Below are positions 1 through 6,069 of a stretch of 8,235 nucleotides of DNA, piece by piece. Origin of the DNA: Rhodospirillaceae bacterium (GTDB lineage: Bacteria > Pseudomonadota > Alphaproteobacteria > UBA11136); the NCBI GenBank assembly GCA_018663165.1, contig JABJES010000150.1:1-8235 (forward strand), read 5' to 3'. Under the pieces are notes generated by a model. That model worked only from the letters and a program-made list of their open reading frames with translations, had not been told where the DNA came from and did not search any database. How positions within the stretch are numbered: position 1 is the stretch's first letter; each line of letters opens with the position of its first letter. The position numbers and the translations under genes are program-made.

Positions 1-767
1 ACAACAGCAAACCCTTTACCTGCATCGCCGGCGCGTGCGGCCTCAATAGTTGCGTTCAAAGCCAGCAGATTTGTTTGGCTTGCGATGTCATTGATCAGGC
101 CGACCACTTGCTCAATCTGGCCTGAGGCCTCTGACAACCCGTTGACCAGTTTGTCTGCCTTCTCGGCCTCAACAACAGCGTCGCTTGCCATTGATGCAGA
201 TTGAGAAACCTGGCGGTTAATTTCCTGGATGGAGGAATTCAACTGTTCGGCGGCTGAGGCAACGGTTTGCGTGTTGGCACCCGCCTCTTCGGCTGCCGCG
301 GCAACGGCTGCAGCCTTTTCACTGACGCTACCTGTCGTTTCCCCCATGGATTGAGCGCTGGCATTAAGTTCTGTCGAAGCGGAGGTAATTGAATTAACCA
401 TTTCGCCAAACTTATTCATTTTGATTTCAACGCCATCGGCGGCCAAATTGATTTCTTTCGCGGCTTCGCCGTAAGCCCCCAACATTCCGTGTTGGGCAAT
501 ACGCCGGAAATATTGGTTCTGAGAAATGAACCCCAGACAGGCTGTTGATTCGCGGACATAGGCATCGGCGCGATCAATCATTTCGTTGATTTTCATGCAA
601 AGTGCGCGTTCGGTGCCATCATCAGTGGTGATATTTTTTATACGGGATTCGAATTTTCCCTGACAGATATCATCAACAACGTTCAGAATTTCCTGAATTT
701 TCTCAGCACTGACAGAATCCATAGCTGCCCCCGGGTTGCTTTGACTTTGCGTTTGCTTTCCGAACAT
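1..767 (-). CDS. Soluble methyl-accepting chemotaxis protein, C-terminus cut by window edge
   Basis: Reading the minus strand from ATG 767-765 gives 255 residues before the window edge. No transmembrane segment is visible, so this should be a cytoplasmic receptor. Residues about 24-70 look HAMP-like (QGKFESRI, then INEMIDRADAYVRES), a linker style common in soluble Rhodospirillales MCPs. From about residue 120 the chain is an Ala/Ser/Glu-rich heptad coiled coil, reaching the conserved MCP hairpin tip (IASQTNLLALNATIEAARAG, 228-247, then DAGKGFAV) exactly where the window ends. The descending arm, the adaptation sites there and any CheR-tether tail are therefore not visible. The family contacts CheA/CheW through this tip and is tuned by CheR/CheB methylation. 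The start is fixed by an AAGGA Shine-Dalgarno sequence 8 nt upstream. The stop of the PAS gene lies one base before the ATG, which implies co-translation and a shared pathway. Confidence 0.95.
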   Translation of the reverse strand, partial: MFGKQTQSQSNPGAAMDSVSAEKIQEILNVVDDICQGKFESRIKNITTDDGTERALCMKINEMIDRADAYVRESTACLGFISQNQYFRRIAQHGMLGAYGEAAKEINLAADGVEIKMNKFGEMVNSITSASTELNASAQSMGETTGSVSEKAAAVAAAAEEAGANTQTVASAAEQLNSSIQEINRQVSQSASMASDAVVEAEKADKLVNGLSEASGQIEQVVGLINDIASQTNLLALNATIEAARAGDAGKGFAV

Positions 768-780
768 CTCAATCATCCTT
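768..780 (-). promoter_or_regulatory. Intragenic ribosome binding site coupling PAS gene and MCP gene
   Basis: On the minus strand, AAGGA (780-776) lies inside the last codons of the PAS gene. It is followed by its TGA stop (771-769), one spacer base (768) and the MCP ATG (767-765). This arrangement decides the MCP start and suggests translational coupling, giving roughly matched synthesis of the two proteins. Confidence 0.75.
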
Positions 781-1290
781 CGCTAAACTGGCTATAAATT
801 CATTGTAACTGACGCCCTTATCACTCAATACACTCATCAGCGCCGCGACGGACTCTTGAAGGCCGTCCTTTTTGCTCGGGTTGTTGTCTTCGATTGCCTT
901 GAGTTGATCGTACAAAGGCTCAATCACTGTTTTTATTGTTTCAGGATTTGGAACCCGGCGGGTGGAATGATAGCCAACGATACTTCCGTTCTCCCGGCTT
1001 GGCGTAACATGCGCAATGACCCAATAGTGGTCGCCGGTTTTAGTTAAGTTGACGACATAAGCGAAAATTTCCTCACCCTTGGCAATCGTGGTCCACAACA
1101 GTTCGAACACAGCCCGGGGCATGTAGGGGCTCCGGATCATGTTGTGGGGTTGCCCGATCACTTCCGATTCCTCGTAACCGGCCATCTCCAGGAATGTATG
1201 GTTGGCGTAGGTAAGCAGACCCTTTAGATCGGTCTTGCTGACAATTAAATCGTTACGGTCAAAGAAGACCTCGTTTCCCGTGTAATGCAT
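769..1290 (-). CDS. Aer-like single PAS-domain protein, likely redox/oxygen sensor
   Basis: This 173-aa soluble protein has one PAS domain (about 10-112) and a short helical, charged C-terminal tail (about 115-173). The PAS core closely resembles the FAD-binding PAS of the aerotaxis receptor Aer: a TYAN..F motif (27-33), GQPHNMIR (46-53), W66, and TGDHYWV (85-91). In Aer this domain binds FAD and reports redox or oxygen status to an attached HAMP/MCP module. Here no HAMP, membrane anchor or signalling domain follows. Instead a separate MCP gene begins one base after the stop, so the PAS protein probably signals to that MCP in trans (inference). From memory, E. coli Aer reads RHPDMP where this protein reads RSPYMP (53-58), so the usual His and Asp near the cofactor are Ser and Tyr. 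The cofactor may thus differ or be absent. The ATG at 1290-1288 has only a weak upstream GGGTAG. Hand counts on sample lines suggest lower GC than the genes to the right. Confidence 0.88.
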   Translation of the reverse strand: MHYTGNEVFFDRNDLIVSKTDLKGLLTYANHTFLEMAGYEESEVIGQPHNMIRSPYMPRAVFELLWTTIAKGEEIFAYVVNLTKTGDHYWVIAHVTPSRENGSIVGYHSTRRVPNPETIKTVIEPLYDQLKAIEDNNPSKKDGLQESVAALMSVLSDKGVSYNEFIASLAKDD

Positions 1291-1388
1291 TGTTTTCTAC
1301 CCGAACCCATTTCTTAGTAAATATTAAAATCAATTCAATAAGGCACCTCAATAACATACCCTAGTCCTCCCAAGGCATAGGACAATAT

Positions 1389-1410
1389 TAGTTTAAATTT
1401 AGTTTAAATT
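1389..1410. repeat. Perfect 11-bp tandem repeat, two copies
   Basis: TAGTTTAAATT occurs twice back to back (1389-1399 and 1400-1410) with no mismatch. The period is about one helical turn, so both copies present the same DNA face. This suits a dimeric regulator and creates the TTAA-N7-TTAA box inside it. Confidence 0.85.
1393..1407. promoter_or_regulatory. Candidate CtrA binding site (exact TTAA-N7-TTAA)
   Basis: TTAA at 1393-1396 and TTAA at 1404-1407 are separated by exactly seven bases. This matches the consensus of the alphaproteobacterial response regulator CtrA, which controls motility and chemotaxis genes in many members of the class. The box lies about 103 bp upstream of the PAS gene start, in the region that must hold that operon's promoter. 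It is the only exact match I found on visual scanning of the window. The site is symmetric, so orientation is undetermined. The region is AT-rich, which raises the chance level, and no ctrA gene is in view. Confidence 0.5.
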
Positions 1411-1582
1411 TTAAGACAACATACATATTACTGATAAAGAACACCAGACGAGGCTCTGCCTTTTTAAAGTGGGGTAATTCGTCCCTGCTATTACTAGAAT
1501 GGGTAAACCGCCACAACCAAAAGGCGGTAGAAACGGCTTCCTCCATTACATCGTGAAATGATTATAACCTGTCGTAAAACAT

Positions 1583-1608
1583 AAAGAAAACGGGGCTGTT
1601 AAGCCCCG
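1583..1608 (-). terminator. Rho-independent terminator of the PuuD-like gene
   Basis: A 7-bp GC-rich stem, CGGGGCT (1591-1597) with AGCCCCG (1602-1608), encloses a 4-nt loop. Read on the minus strand, the hairpin is followed directly by TTTTCTTTAT (1590-1581). It lies about 50 nt past the stop of the gene at 1657-2253 and points the right way. It also separates that gene from the chemosensory operon downstream on the same strand. Confidence 0.85.
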
Positions 1609-1656
1609 CTCTCAAGAAGAATATGTGGTGGCCTATGGGACCGCCGGTTGGTGCCT

Positions 1657-2253
1657 CTAGTAGAGGTTCTGAGCCGACACCATGGCGTAAAGCATGGGGA
1701 AGGAGAGCATGGTATTGGTGCGCGAGAACAACATGGCGGTGCGTGCCGCCGCCGCTTTTGCAGCCGCATCGACCTCAACCATACCCAACGCCTTTTTCTG
1801 GTTTGGCCAGATAACGAACCAGACGTTGAACCACATGATGATACCAAGCCACATGCCGATGCCGATGGCGGTTTCCTTGGTGGCGAATTCGCTGCCCATA
1901 CCCAGGGTCATGGCTTCATGGAGATAACCGTTGAGATAGGCGAGAATGAGACCGGTGACGATAGTCGCCATAGCCCCCCAGCGGAACCAGTACAGGGCCG
2001 CCGGCGCGATCACCTTGCCGATGGCCGGTTTCTGGTCATCGGGAATATTGGGCATATTGGGGATCTGGACGAAGTTGAAATACCACAACAGGCCGATCCA
2101 CATGACACCAGAGATGACGTGGAGAAAGCGAAAGCAAAAGGCCCACCAGGAATGGTCAAATGTCGGCACGCCGCTGACATAAAGAGTCATGAGCACGAGA
2201 ATGACGAAGCCTAAAATGATCGTCTGATTCAAATTAGCCAGTGGATTCTTCAT
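1657..2253 (-). CDS. Stand-alone PuuD-type (urate hydroxylase N-terminal) membrane protein
   Basis: This 198-aa integral membrane protein has hydrophobic segments at about 10-28, 38-60, 87-109, 129-149 and, weaker, 177-194. Family-specific stretches match the membrane domain of PuuD urate hydroxylase (Urate_ox_N/DUF989 type): LHVISGVMWIGLLWYFNFVQ (44-63), LYWFRWGA (87-94), WFNVWFVIWPNQK (141-153) and SRTNTMLSFPML (177-188). Full PuuD proteins have a longer membrane part and a C-terminal cytochrome c domain. Here there is no CxxCH motif, and the gene ends about where the membrane core would. A urate oxidation role is therefore unproven, and the adjacent genes include no purine catabolism. H34, H45 and H112 are possible ligands if it binds heme (inference). 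The start is well supported by GGGGA (2264-2260) six bases before the ATG. A terminator follows at 1583-1608, so it is probably monocistronic. Confidence 0.85.
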   Translation of the reverse strand: MKNPLANLNQTIILGFVILVLMTLYVSGVPTFDHSWWAFCFRFLHVISGVMWIGLLWYFNFVQIPNMPNIPDDQKPAIGKVIAPAALYWFRWGAMATIVTGLILAYLNGYLHEAMTLGMGSEFATKETAIGIGMWLGIIMWFNVWFVIWPNQKKALGMVEVDAAAKAAAARTAMLFSRTNTMLSFPMLYAMVSAQNLY

Positions 2254-2352
2254 TATGTTTCCCCAAAAAACTGTAATCTGTCGGCAAGCAGTTTGTGCCG
2301 CGCGGGTTAAGGATCGCTAATCAAATTTTTCCGATCATATCTACAAAATATA
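2254..2352. promoter_or_regulatory. Divergent promoter region between PuuD-like and NDUFAF6-like genes
   Basis: This 99-bp gap separates two genes transcribed away from each other, so it should hold both promoters. I see a small inverted repeat, CGGCA (2282-2286) with TGCCG (2296-2300), and AT-rich DNA towards the plus-strand gene. No -35/-10 pair is convincing on either strand. Confidence 0.4.
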
Positions 2353-3294
2353 GTGGTTTCAACATCTAAATTGACTACTTCTAGTTTGCATACGGAATAT
2401 GACCCAGCCAATGAGCCGGGCATTGCGGCGGCTTTTGCGGCTTGCGGCGATATGGTCCGGCGTGGTGACCGGGACAGATATCTGTGCGCCCTTTTTGCAC
2501 CAGCCGAAGTCCGCGCCGGGCTTTTTGCTATCGCCGCTCTCAATCTGGAACTGGCGCGGCTTCCCGACAAGGTAAGTGAGCCGCTGCTCGGGCAAATTCG
2601 TTTGCAGTGGTGGCGCTTATCCATCGACGGGATCTATGACGGGGAAATCGAGTCTGGTGACGATATCTCCCGCGCTTTGGCGGCGACAATCAGTCGTTTT
2701 GGCCTTTCCCGCGATGTTTTTGAGCGCCTCATCGACGCCCGTGCTTTTGATCTGCTTACCGATCCGCCCGAGGACATGGCGGCAACCGAAACCTATATTG
2801 ATAATACGGCGGGGGCGGTCGCGACCTTATGGCTAGAGGTGTTGGGCGGCACAGGGAAAAGCGCATCAGGGGACGGGGCTTGCGCCCAGGCCTCTCACCA
2901 TGTGGCCCGCGCCTACGGGTTGAGCGGTCTCCTTCGCGCCCTGCCATATCATGCTCAAAAAGGCCGGATTTATCTCCCCGCCAGCCTGATGAAACAGTAT
3001 CAGCTACGGCGAGAAGATGTGTTGTCGCCCATATCGGCAGGAACTTCCGGGGCGGGGCTGATTGAAATAGCCCGTGAATTTGCCGCTCAGGCAGTAAGCG
3101 AACTGGCCGCAGCCCGCGCCCTGATGCCCTCGGTTCCAAAAGCGGCGATGCCGGTGCTGTTGCCAATGATTATCGCCGAAAGCGCGCTAAAATGTCTGGA
3201 AAAGGCAAGATACGATGTTTTCACTGCCTTCTCCCGTCCCCACCGGGCGCCAATCTTGAAAATGGCCCTGAAGAGCTTTACCGGCCGTTTGTGA
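2353..3294 (+). CDS. Squalene/phytoene synthase family protein, NDUFAF6-like
   Basis: The 313-aa protein has the all-alpha fold signature of the squalene/phytoene synthase family. DRDRYLCALFAP (39-50), the LNLELARLPDKVSEPLLGQI stretch (63-82) with RLQWWR (83-88), and LPYHAQKGRIYLP (197-209) align best, from memory, with the mitochondrial complex I assembly factor NDUFAF6 and its alphaproteobacterial relatives. The two Asp-rich motifs that bind Mg-diphosphate in true synthases are absent: the first is replaced by the LNLELARLPD region, and the second by LLRALPYHAQKG (193-204). Prenyl condensation is therefore unlikely. A role in respiratory complex assembly is inferred from the family. There are no hpn or crt neighbours. 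The annotated start is GTG with no recognisable Shine-Dalgarno sequence. TTG codons at 2371 and 2386 are alternatives, and conserved sequence begins only near residue 31, so the N-terminus is uncertain. Confidence 0.85.
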   Translation: MVSTSKLTTSSLHTEYDPANEPGIAAAFAACGDMVRRGDRDRYLCALFAPAEVRAGLFAIAALNLELARLPDKVSEPLLGQIRLQWWRLSIDGIYDGEIESGDDISRALAATISRFGLSRDVFERLIDARAFDLLTDPPEDMAATETYIDNTAGAVATLWLEVLGGTGKSASGDGACAQASHHVARAYGLSGLLRALPYHAQKGRIYLPASLMKQYQLRREDVLSPISAGTSGAGLIEIAREFAAQAVSELAAARALMPSVPKAAMPVLLPMIIAESALKCLEKARYDVFTAFSRPHRAPILKMALKSFTGRL

Positions 3295-3351
3295 ACCAGA
3301 CTTAAATGCCCGGAGCCCTGAGAATCCTTGCGGGTGCCCGCCAGTGGATGT

Positions 3352-4563
3352 ATGGAATCAAAGATGAAGATTATCGATATAACCAAAGAAAATATTCTGA
3401 CCGGCACCACGGTGCTGTTTGGGGCTCTGGCCCTGATCGGCACGGCGGCTGTCCTGATCGGGGTGCCGGCCAGCCGGTCTTTGATGCTGGCGACACTGGC
3501 CTGTCTCTTGTTGTGCTTTGTCTGCCTGTCCCTGTTGGCCCGCCGCCATATGCTTTTGCGTTACCATGTGCGTATCAAACGCGAGCACACAACGATCAAT
3601 TTCAAGCCCGGCAATAGTGACAAGCCAGCGGAAATCGGTCGTGCCCAAGGGCGGATTCATGTTGAGACCCGGTTCCAGTCCCTGCGTGAGGATCTGCAAG
3701 CCCTGAAAATTCAAAAATTTATTTCAGAACCGACCGCCATCAACTCGGTCGGACTGCTCAACGAATGGGGATACGCCGGGCGGATTTCAACGCGCCAGGG
3801 CGGGGCCAGCATCGTACAGCCAGCGCCACAGATATCCGATTCCAGATCCTTCGATCTGATCTTCAACCTGCCCGAACCAATGGCCATGGGCGATATTTTT
3901 ACCCTGACCGAAGATTTTTCTTTTTTCACCGATCTCAGCCAACCCGGTGCGACTTACGTTTTCCTTGTCCGTGACCCGACCCGGGAACGGCTTATCGACA
4001 TTCTTTTTGAAGGGCTCCGCCCGGAAAATGCCGAAATCACCATTAATAATGGCCATGGTGAATTTACCACCCTGGCCCTCGACGTTGAGGAAACCGGCCC
4101 CGGTGCCTGGCGCATTCCCTATCGCTGGAAACGGCCCTCTGTGGGTGAAGAATTGCGTCTGTCGTGGAACTGGGCGGTTGAAGTGGTCGAGGCGGCCCGC
4201 GCCGATTTGCGTTCCGTAAGCAGTACCCGCACCATCCTTTCAGCCGCCGCCGATGCCAGCCAGCCGAGTATCGGCTTTGCCCAGGATATGCCGGGAGGAG
4301 CAGGGGCGGCAAAGATCGTCGCCACAACCGCCGACGGCCAGCCCCTGGAAGAGGGCGAGGAACAGATTTACAGCCGTATGACCGAGACCATTGATACCCA
4401 GGGGCAGGGGCAGCAATCACAGCCACAACAACCGCAATCACAACCACAGCAACCTGTCTCTGTCAGCAATGACGAGCAGCCCGCCGGGGCTTTAGCCGAT
4501 GACCACCCGATAATTCAGGCGGCCCGCGCCCGCATCAAGGCCAAATACAACCGAGACAGTTAG
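3352..4563 (+). CDS. Uncharacterised membrane-anchored protein with Gln/Pro-rich C-terminal region
   Basis: I do not recognise this family. From ATG 3352 the protein has 403 aa. Two hydrophobic helices (about 17-37 and 45-63) are separated by a short turn, then comes a basic stretch (RRHMLLRYHVRIKRE, 64-78). By the positive-inside rule both termini should face the cytoplasm. Residues 95-125 look helical. Residues 165-285 look like a beta-rich domain with many aromatics (FDLIFNLPEP, FSFFTDL, YVFLVRDPTRERLIDILFEG, WRIPYRWKRP, LRLSWNWAVEVVE). Residues 290-385 are low complexity, with a 7-residue Gln/Pro repeat, and a short basic helix closes the chain (PIIQAARARIKAKYN). ATG 3364 is an equally good start, with GGA 7 nt upstream; TTG 3328 is less likely. 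The gene begins 57 nt after the NDUFAF6-like gene on the same strand, so co-transcription is likely, which weakly links it to membrane or respiratory biogenesis. Confidence 0.8.
   Translation: MESKMKIIDITKENILTGTTVLFGALALIGTAAVLIGVPASRSLMLATLACLLLCFVCLSLLARRHMLLRYHVRIKREHTTINFKPGNSDKPAEIGRAQGRIHVETRFQSLREDLQALKIQKFISEPTAINSVGLLNEWGYAGRISTRQGGASIVQPAPQISDSRSFDLIFNLPEPMAMGDIFTLTEDFSFFTDLSQPGATYVFLVRDPTRERLIDILFEGLRPENAEITINNGHGEFTTLALDVEETGPGAWRIPYRWKRPSVGEELRLSWNWAVEVVEAARADLRSVSSTRTILSAAADASQPSIGFAQDMPGGAGAAKIVATTADGQPLEEGEEQIYSRMTETIDTQGQGQQSQPQQPQSQPQQPVSVSNDEQPAGALADDHPIIQAARARIKAKYNRDS
4414..4455 (+). repeat. 21-bp tandem duplication encoding QSQPQQP twice
   Basis: Units 4414-4434 and 4435-4455 match at 18 of 21 positions. 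All three differences fall at third codon positions, so residues 355-361 and 362-368 of the encoded protein are identical. The silent drift suggests the peptide repeat is tolerated or kept. It sits in the disordered Gln/Pro-rich tail. Confidence 0.85.
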
Positions 4564-4576
4564 ACGGGCAGGATAG

Positions 4577-5977
4577 CTAGGCGGAATCCACCCGCTGCTC
4601 CGTTTCGGCCAGCCAACGATCAAGCGCCGCCAGGGCGCGTTCCGCATGGGCGATCTTGCGGTTCCGCTTGCCCTTTACCCGACCTTCCAGGGGTGGGAAC
4701 AATCCGAAATTAACGTTCATCGGCTGAAAAGTATCGGCGTCAGCGCCGCCGGTAATATGGCTGAGCAGAGCGCCGAGCGCGGTTTCCGGCGGCGGTGGCG
4801 GGAGTTCCCGGTCCATTCGTTCCTGTGCTGCAAAGCGCCCGGCGAGTAATCCGATGGCCGCCGATTCCACATATCCCTCAACCCCGGTGATCTGCCCGGC
4901 AAATCGAAACTGCGGGCGTAGTTTATGGCGTAAACGGGCGTCCAATTGTTTCGGAGAGTTAATGAACGTGTTGCGGTGAAGACCGCCAAGACGGGCGAAT
5001 TCGGCCTTCTCAAGGCCGGGAATGGTGCGCAAAATACGGATTTGTTCGCCGTGTTTGAGCTTGGTCTGAAAGCCGACCATATTGAAAATGGTGCCAAGGG
5101 CGTTGTCCTGGCGCAATTGCACCACCGCATAAGCCTTGATGTCGGGAGAATGTTCGTTGGTCAGGCCGACCGGCTTCATGGGGCCGAAACGCAAGGTCTG
5201 CGGCCCTCGTTCCGCCATCACCTCAATCGGCAGGCAACCCTCGAAATAGGGGGTGTCGCGCTCCCATTCGCGAAATTCCGTCTTCTCGCCGGTGATCAGG
5301 GCCTCAATCAGGGCCGCATATTGGGCCTGGTCAAGGGGACAGTTGATGTAATCCTTGCCAACACTGTCCACCACCCCTGTCGACGCCTTGTCATAGCGTG
5401 ACTGCATCCAGGCTTTCGACATATCAATGCTGTCCCGGTGGATGATCGGTGAAATAGCGTCAAAAAAAGCCAGATTGTCTTCCCCGGTCAACTCGCAGAT
5501 TGAGGCGGCGAGCTCTGGTGACGTTAATGGCCCGGTGGCAATAATAACGGAATCCCAGTTATCGGGTGCCGCGTCAGGCTTTGGCAGGGCGTCAATTTCG
5601 CCTCGTTCAAGGGTAATCAGCGGTTCAGCGTTAATCCGCGCCTCGACCATTTCGGCATAGCCCTCACGATCAACCGCCAGCGCGCCGCCCGCTGGCACCC
5701 GATTGGCATCGGCACAGCTCAGGATCAATGACCCGCAGCGGCGCATTTCCTCGTGCAGAACACCAACCGCATTAGAGGTGGCATCGTCCGAACGCAGAGA
5801 ATTAGAACAAACCAGTTCGGCCAAACTGCTGGTCTGATGAGCTTGCGTGGGACGATCCGGGCGCATTTCATGGAGGATCACGGGAATACCGGCACGGGCC
5901 AACTGCCAGGCGGCTTCAGAGCCGGCGAGACCGCCGCCGATTACACGAACCGGGAAGGGTGATGTATCTTTTTTCAT
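4577..5977 (-). CDS. trmFO: Methylenetetrahydrofolate--tRNA-(uracil-54-C5)-methyltransferase TrmFO
   Basis: The cytoplasmic flavoenzyme TrmFO makes 5-methyluridine at position 54 of the tRNA T-loop, using methylenetetrahydrofolate as carbon donor and FADH2 as reductant. The chosen start gives 466 aa, normal for the family. The N-terminal Rossmann motif is VIGGGLAGSEAAW (12-24), followed by LHEMRP (35-40). LVCSNSLRSD (56-65) carries a conserved Cys57, and YINCPL (210-215) carries Cys213, which matches the nucleophilic Cys in the family's Y-x-N-C-P motif. Other signatures are PYFEGCLPIEVMAERG (243-258), LRFGPMKPVGL (262-272), QLRQDNALGTIFNMVGFQT (287-305) and NVNFGLFPPL (421-430). The frame stays open upstream to 6085, but that extension is Arg-rich, unlike the family, and overlaps the divergent gene, so ATG 5977-5975 is preferred despite a weak Shine-Dalgarno. 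Its 3' end converges on the 403-aa gene with a 13-bp gap and no clear terminator. Confidence 0.97.
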   Translation of the reverse strand: MKKDTSPFPVRVIGGGLAGSEAAWQLARAGIPVILHEMRPDRPTQAHQTSSLAELVCSNSLRSDDATSNAVGVLHEEMRRCGSLILSCADANRVPAGGALAVDREGYAEMVEARINAEPLITLERGEIDALPKPDAAPDNWDSVIIATGPLTSPELAASICELTGEDNLAFFDAISPIIHRDSIDMSKAWMQSRYDKASTGVVDSVGKDYINCPLDQAQYAALIEALITGEKTEFREWERDTPYFEGCLPIEVMAERGPQTLRFGPMKPVGLTNEHSPDIKAYAVVQLRQDNALGTIFNMVGFQTKLKHGEQIRILRTIPGLEKAEFARLGGLHRNTFINSPKQLDARLRHKLRPQFRFAGQITGVEGYVESAAIGLLAGRFAAQERMDRELPPPPPETALGALLSHITGGADADTFQPMNVNFGLFPPLEGRVKGKRNRKIAHAERALAALDRWLAETEQRVDSA

Positions 5978-6069
5978 AGCGGTGACATAGGCGAGGGGGG
6001 CGGCCTTGTCCAGCCTTCTGCGCCTGAGAAAACAAGACAGGCTTGGTATCCCTCTTTGAGTGTGTCTAA
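5978..6069. promoter_or_regulatory. Divergent promoter region between trmFO and the phosphatase gene
   Basis: This 92-bp gap must supply promoters for both divergent genes. It holds a small inverted repeat, GCCTG (6022-6026) with CAGGC (6038-6042). A GAG at 6058-6060, 9 nt before the phosphatase ATG, is the likely ribosome binding site. No promoter hexamers are convincing. Confidence 0.4.

Larger units (their letters stand above)
1291..1656. other. AT-rich intergenic region (366 bp) without a gene
   Basis: No convincing ORF or structured RNA is present. The left half should hold the promoter of the PAS-MCP operon (minus strand). It contains an 11-bp tandem repeat forming a CtrA-type box, and beside it a short inverted repeat, GTCCT (1364-1368) with AGGAC (1379-1383). 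A minus-strand TAATAT (1390-1385) abutting the box could be a -10 element, but I find no well-spaced -35, so I do not call a promoter. The right half has a weak hairpin, ACCGCC/GGCGGT (1507-1512 and 1523-1528, 10-nt loop), and the terminator of the gene at 1657-2253. A small CCTCT/AGAGG palindrome (1654-1666) straddles that gene's stop codon. Confidence 0.6.

Noticed and set aside
1452..1467. Possible small terminator on the plus strand (AGGC-TCT-GCCT then T-run)
   Set aside because: The stem is only 4 bp, and no plus-strand gene or plausible transcript lies upstream.
1507..1528. ACCGCC/GGCGGT hairpin as a second terminator
   Set aside because: The loop is 10 nt and no solid T-tract follows on either strand; the hairpin at 1591-1608 is far better.
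1648..2214. Long plus-strand open frame (188 codons) opposite the PuuD-like gene
   Set aside because: Its translation is His/Asp/Pro-rich with no family resemblance. The minus-strand frame has clear membrane helices, a good ribosome binding site and a terminator.
2307..2321. Second CtrA box in the divergent region (TTAA-N7-TAAT)
   Set aside because: The second half-site matches only two of four positions.
2756..3166. Minus-strand open frame inside the NDUFAF6-like gene
   Set aside because: Arg/Pro-rich composition typical of a shadow frame in GC-rich DNA; no conserved motif.
3330..3341. GCGGG/CCCGC palindrome between the NDUFAF6-like and 403-aa genes as an intra-operon terminator
   Set aside because: The stem is very short with a 2-4 nt loop, and no T-tract follows.
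6042..6060. Sigma-54-like element before the phosphatase (TTGGTATCCCTCTTTGAG)
   Set aside because: The -12 element reads TG instead of GC, and the site would leave almost no leader before the ATG.
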